The notes beneath the pieces were generated by a model. It was not told the DNA's origin, did not search any database, and saw nothing but the letters and a program-made list of their open reading frames with translations. Of a DNA stretch of 33,799 bases, positions 31,116 through 33,799 are shown one piece after another. How positions within the stretch are numbered: position 1 is the first letter of the stretch; every line of letters starts with the position of its first letter. This stretch comes from Clostridia bacterium (lineage in GTDB: Bacteria; Bacillota; Clostridia; Oscillospirales; Acutalibacteraceae): the NCBI GenBank assembly GCA_017629275.1, contig JAGBXM010000046.1, positions 1 to 33,799 on the forward strand, read 5' to 3'. The position numbers were made by a program, and so were the translations under genes.

Positions 31116-31580
31116 TTAACCTTCACAAAGCGCCTTGAAGCGTCTGACCTCTTCAAGCTCTTTTTCGGCAACGATGCCGTCACTTTCAATAATGATCTCG
31201 CTTACCAACTGAAGAAGTGATTTATAAGCATCGGCAAGTTTTGTGTTTATTTTTCTCATCAGAGTAACACCGTTTTCAAAGCTTTCATCGACAAATCGGC
31301 TTATATCATCGACGCAACTGTTGTAAACAGCAATCATTTCCTCTTTTGTATAATCGAAGCCGAAGGTCTTATTGAAATATTCAACCTCTTTTTTATCAAT
31401 AATGCCATCGACGCCGATGAGCTTTATAATAACGGTTGCAAGATCGTTGGAATAAAAGGCATCCATCTCGCCGTGTGCCTCTTTGTTCCAAAGCTTTAAC
31501 TCCTCGATAGAGTCACACCCGAGAATGAACGCTTCGTGTCTGGCTCTGAAGATTTCTGCCTTACTTTCCAAATTTGTCAT
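31116..31580 (-). CDS. TerB-like domain protein, partner of the metzincin gene
   Basis: A 154-residue helical protein with two acidic DG motifs spaced as in TerB/DjlA-type domains: GVDGIIDKKEVEYF (56-69) and ESDGIVAEKELEEVRRF (132-148). In TerB such residues bind metal. TerB proteins belong to tellurite/stress gene sets and are often fused or linked to processing and defence proteins, with no agreed biochemical role. No signal peptide is present. GGAAGGGG precedes the ATG at 31580, one base after the stop of the metzincin gene (31582), so the two are certainly co-transcribed and probably act together. The TerB call rests on the paired motifs and helical pattern only. Confidence 0.68.
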   Translation of the reverse strand: MTNLESKAEIFRARHEAFILGCDSIEELKLWNKEAHGEMDAFYSNDLATVIIKLIGVDGIIDKKEVEYFNKTFGFDYTKEEMIAVYNSCVDDISRFVDESFENGVTLMRKINTKLADAYKSLLQLVSEIIIESDGIVAEKELEEVRRFKALCEG

Positions 31581-31581
31581 T

Positions 31582-32676
31582 TTAATTACCCCTTCCCAAT
31601 GCTTCGGACACTTTATTTTTAAACCTTTCGGATTGATAAAGTTGCATTCTGTTTTTCATAAAAGCCATAATAACCATTTCAATATCATTGTTACTTATCG
31701 GCCCGTTGTGATCGCACATAACGAGGTTATATGCTTTCCGACCGACGGCATAACAGTCCAACTCATCATACGTGCCGAAATCTACACCACTGAGTCCGTC
31801 TTTTTCATTGCAATACAAATCACCAAGACCTATAACGTGACCGAATTCGTGCTTGGCAACGTTCATAAGGTCGGTATAATCATCAAAATTCCCGTCTTCG
31901 CTCAAAATATAAATATTCTTAACAGAGTGCACCGTCCACCCAAAAAGATGAGTGGCAAATGAGCGCCGTTGTTCAACTGCTTCCACAAAAACGTTTTTGC
32001 CGTTTTTGAACAACACGGTGTTTTTAATTTCATCAAACATTGCAATAACGGAGTTGGTAAACGGATATATCACAAGGTTATCCAATGCCTGTTCGTTACG
32101 TGTGACAACTACCTTGACGGTAAGCTGTTGTCCCCCAAATACGGTATATTCTCCCGCCCACGCTGACACGCCTGCAACAATTGCTTCTTCAAACTGCTCC
32201 GCATTCGGCAAAGCATCGAGATATACGAATTTAAGATTTACACTGAGTGTCAGAATATTTTTTCCGTTCTCATACTTCAGAACGGCATCGACGGGTGTGA
32301 ACATACCTTTTTTATTGATTTTAATGCGGCGTCGGTCAAAATCAACAAGCGGACCCGAAAAAGCCTTTTCCTTGAATTTTTTATCATATCTGAAATTACA
32401 GTAAGAGTTGAGATAAGCCCTTGCCTGAATACACCCTCTGTCGGCGGCACTCATTATGAGTGACAGCGCGTTATCGACATCATTTTTGCCTTTTACCTCT
32501 ATTACTCCGTCAAGAATAAAGCGTCCAAACCAAAAAGCGGCTTCACTGTCACCCAAAGCGAATGCTTCATAAATCATCTTCAAGCCTTCGTTCTGTTTTT
32601 CTCGGTCACTTGACGGATCAAAGATCAAATGCTTTCCCGCTTCCCTTATTAACTCGGGAGTCATTTTTTCATCCAT
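31582..32676 (-). CDS. Sel1-repeat protein with C-terminal metzincin-type zinc protease domain
   Basis: A 364-residue protein that I do not recognise as a named family. Residues about 25-92 look like two Sel1/TPR-like helical repeats (AAFWFGRFILDGV, ALSLIMSAADRGCIQARAYLN). A beta-rich linker follows (about 95-155). The last 200 residues resemble a metzincin: the helix EEAIVAGVSAWAG, then H276-E277-x-x-H280-x-x-G283-x-x-D286 (HEFGHVIGLGD), and a candidate Met-turn at Met320 (NLVMC), 34 residues later. Asp as third zinc ligand occurs in snapalysin-like enzymes. There is no signal peptide or membrane segment, which is unusual because most metzincins are secreted. GAAGGTGA precedes ATG 32676. It is the first gene of the unit with TerB, under a perfect-consensus promoter. 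Confidence 0.8.
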   Translation of the reverse strand: MDEKMTPELIREAGKHLIFDPSSDREKQNEGLKMIYEAFALGDSEAAFWFGRFILDGVIEVKGKNDVDNALSLIMSAADRGCIQARAYLNSYCNFRYDKKFKEKAFSGPLVDFDRRRIKINKKGMFTPVDAVLKYENGKNILTLSVNLKFVYLDALPNAEQFEEAIVAGVSAWAGEYTVFGGQQLTVKVVVTRNEQALDNLVIYPFTNSVIAMFDEIKNTVLFKNGKNVFVEAVEQRRSFATHLFGWTVHSVKNIYILSEDGNFDDYTDLMNVAKHEFGHVIGLGDLYCNEKDGLSGVDFGTYDELDCYAVGRKAYNLVMCDHNGPISNNDIEMVIMAFMKNRMQLYQSERFKNKVSEALGRGN

Positions 32677-32711
32677 CCGTTCACCTTCTCTTAACTGCTA
32701 GGCTTCGGTTT

Positions 32712-32740
32712 ATTATACCCTACATCGACAAGGTTGTCAA
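32712..32740 (-). promoter_or_regulatory. Perfect-consensus promoter of the metzincin-TerB operon
   Basis: Read on the minus strand: TTGACA (32740-32735), exactly 17 bases, TATAAT (32717-32712). Both boxes match the sigma-A consensus at every base. The leader would be about 30 bases long. Confidence 0.85.
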
Positions 32741-32749
32741 GAAAACGAC

Positions 32750-32778
32750 AAGCGGAGTCGTATTTAACGAACCCGCTT
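32750..32778 (-). terminator. Weak terminator downstream of the amidohydrolase gene
   Basis: Read on the minus strand: AAGCGG and CCGCTT pair, with a 2x2 internal mismatch and a further 4-bp stem closing a 5-base loop. CGTTTTC follows. The T run is short, so some readthrough into the metzincin unit is possible. Confidence 0.45.
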
Positions 32779-32789
32779 TGAAGTTACAG

Positions 32790-33799
32790 TCACTTATTCT
32801 CATAATAAGCCTTAATATTTTTCAGATTTTCGCGATCCTCGTCGCTCAAAATCTCATCCAACGACTCAAGCCGTGCAATTTCTTCTTTGATTTTTAACAC
32901 GTCATTTGGTTTTGGTGTTACGCCTAAAAGCTTGATAAAATTGCCGCTCATAATTTTCTCTTTCGCCTCTTTTGAAATACCGAGACCTACGCAATGATAC
33001 TTACCCCACTCAAATGACTCGTTGCTTTCCAAGGCGGTAGAAACAAGTGTATAAAGACTTGAATGATAATTAGGTGCCAAAGTATCATTTACATCAGTGC
33101 CATAATATAAACGGTCGGCAAAGCGTTCAAAGAACAGCTTGGCTTTTTCTAAACTTTTACCAAAATTCTCATACATTTCTTTGCCCGGTGTCAGGTCAAA
33201 GCAAACGTTAGGGTACTTTTCCATAAATGCGGTAGCCCTATCAATATCAGCCGACAGAAAATAAAAATGTGCAAAAATCACCTTCAAATTCGGGTGTCTT
33301 GCCAGAATATCATCAACCTCTTTGTAATATTCCTCTTTAGGTCTGCGGCCCTCAGCACCGTAAAATCTGCCGTGGGTCAAAGCATACTCGTTGACGGTGT
33401 TGATATCCCAACTTTCCTCGGGGTCGGCAACGTGCATCAAAATAGGAATTCCGTTATCCTCTGCATATTGGAACATCGTATCAAACCGCATATCGTTCAT
33501 ACGAAAATGTAACTCCAACTCAAGACTTGGGTGGCATTCCAGAATTTTAAGCCCCTCAAAGCCCATTTCCAAACCTTTTTTCAGTTGTGTTAAATATTCC
33601 TCGGCACCCTCACCGTGAACAAGCCCCATAAAGGCCGAAGAATACGGTGTCAACACATCTTTAAGTTGCAAAGACAACAAATTCTGCGTGTGGTAATATT
33701 TAGCCGACGGTGAAACGGGTATCGACAAAATGCAGTTACGGTCGATTCCGTTAGCATTTTTCAACCGAGTATAATAATCGAAAAGCTGGTCGGCATTCA
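32790..33799 (-). CDS. Amidohydrolase family protein (TIM barrel), 5' end outside window
   Basis: The frame is open to the window edge: before the TTG at 33764 it reads NADQLFDYYTRL without a stop, so the true start lies to the right. About 335 residues are visible. Metal- and substrate-binding motifs of the amidohydrolase-2 group can be seen: GLVHGEGAEEYLTQLKKGLEMGFEGLKI, ILMHVADP (His), VIFAHFYF (His) and YYGTDVND (the Asp of the metal site). The ending LKNIKAYYENK is hydrophilic and normal. Family members include decarboxylases and hydrolases of small aromatic or sugar-like acids; the substrate is not known. It lies upstream of the metzincin unit on the same strand, with a weak hairpin between. 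Confidence 0.85.
   Translation of the reverse strand, partial: NADQLFDYYTRLKNANGIDRNCILSIPVSPSAKYYHTQNLLSLQLKDVLTPYSSAFMGLVHGEGAEEYLTQLKKGLEMGFEGLKILECHPSLELELHFRMNDMRFDTMFQYAEDNGIPILMHVADPEESWDINTVNEYALTHGRFYGAEGRRPKEEYYKEVDDILARHPNLKVIFAHFYFLSADIDRATAFMEKYPNVCFDLTPGKEMYENFGKSLEKAKLFFERFADRLYYGTDVNDTLAPNYHSSLYTLVSTALESNESFEWGKYHCVGLGISKEAKEKIMSGNFIKLLGVTPKPNDVLKIKEEIARLESLDEILSDEDRENLKNIKAYYENK

Overview
The window looks like a chromosomal segment of an anaerobic, Gram-positive, low-to-mid GC Clostridia, most likely of the Oscillospiraceae/Ruminococcaceae type. The grounds are a yloU-yloV(fakA)-recG block, a ywiB-like gene beside argS, RNase Y, LytR-CpsA-Psr (LCP) proteins, strong Firmicutes-type AGGAGG ribosome binding sites and TTGACA/TATAAT promoters. 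This assignment is inference from gene content; there is no rRNA or marker phylogeny here.

Region 1 (1-8753, all + strand, almost no gaps) starts with the 3' part of chorismate synthase and a complete bifunctional P-protein (chorismate mutase/prephenate dehydratase). Two tandem LCP cell-wall ligases follow, then a PqqD-like protein with a membrane-anchorless S24/S26 peptidase. It ends in a folate/methionine module: metF, a free-standing methionine synthase activation domain, and a short metH lacking that domain. The overlapping ATGA junctions suggest one transcript, closed by a hairpin at 8770-8802.

Region 2 (8814-16385) is a patchwork of short accessory units: a CE2-like SGNH esterase, a single-chain FtsX-type ABC transporter with an operator-like palindrome at its promoter, an FAD oxidoreductase divergent from an AraC regulator, a DMT/EamA transporter and a LOG-family phosphoribohydrolase. 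Region 3 (16386-23306) has RNase Y with its own promoter and leader, a stand-alone LUD protein, an alpha/beta hydrolase, and a minus-strand murI-DUF1934-argS operon. Small interspersed repeats lie at 15738-15808 and 20256-20334.

Region 4 (23556-31054, + strand) runs from an EamA transporter through a YmdB phosphodiesterase, an orphan oligopeptide-binding lipoprotein, Asp23/YloU and FakA to RecG. Region 5 (31116-33799, minus strand) has a TerB-like gene preceded one base away by a Sel1-repeat protein. That protein carries a metzincin zinc-protease motif but no signal peptide, and a perfect-consensus promoter precedes the pair. A 5'-truncated amidohydrolase runs off the right edge. The metzincin/TerB pair is the best candidate for an undescribed system; the PqqD/S26 pair is second. 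No tRNA, rRNA, CRISPR array, transposase or phage gene was seen.
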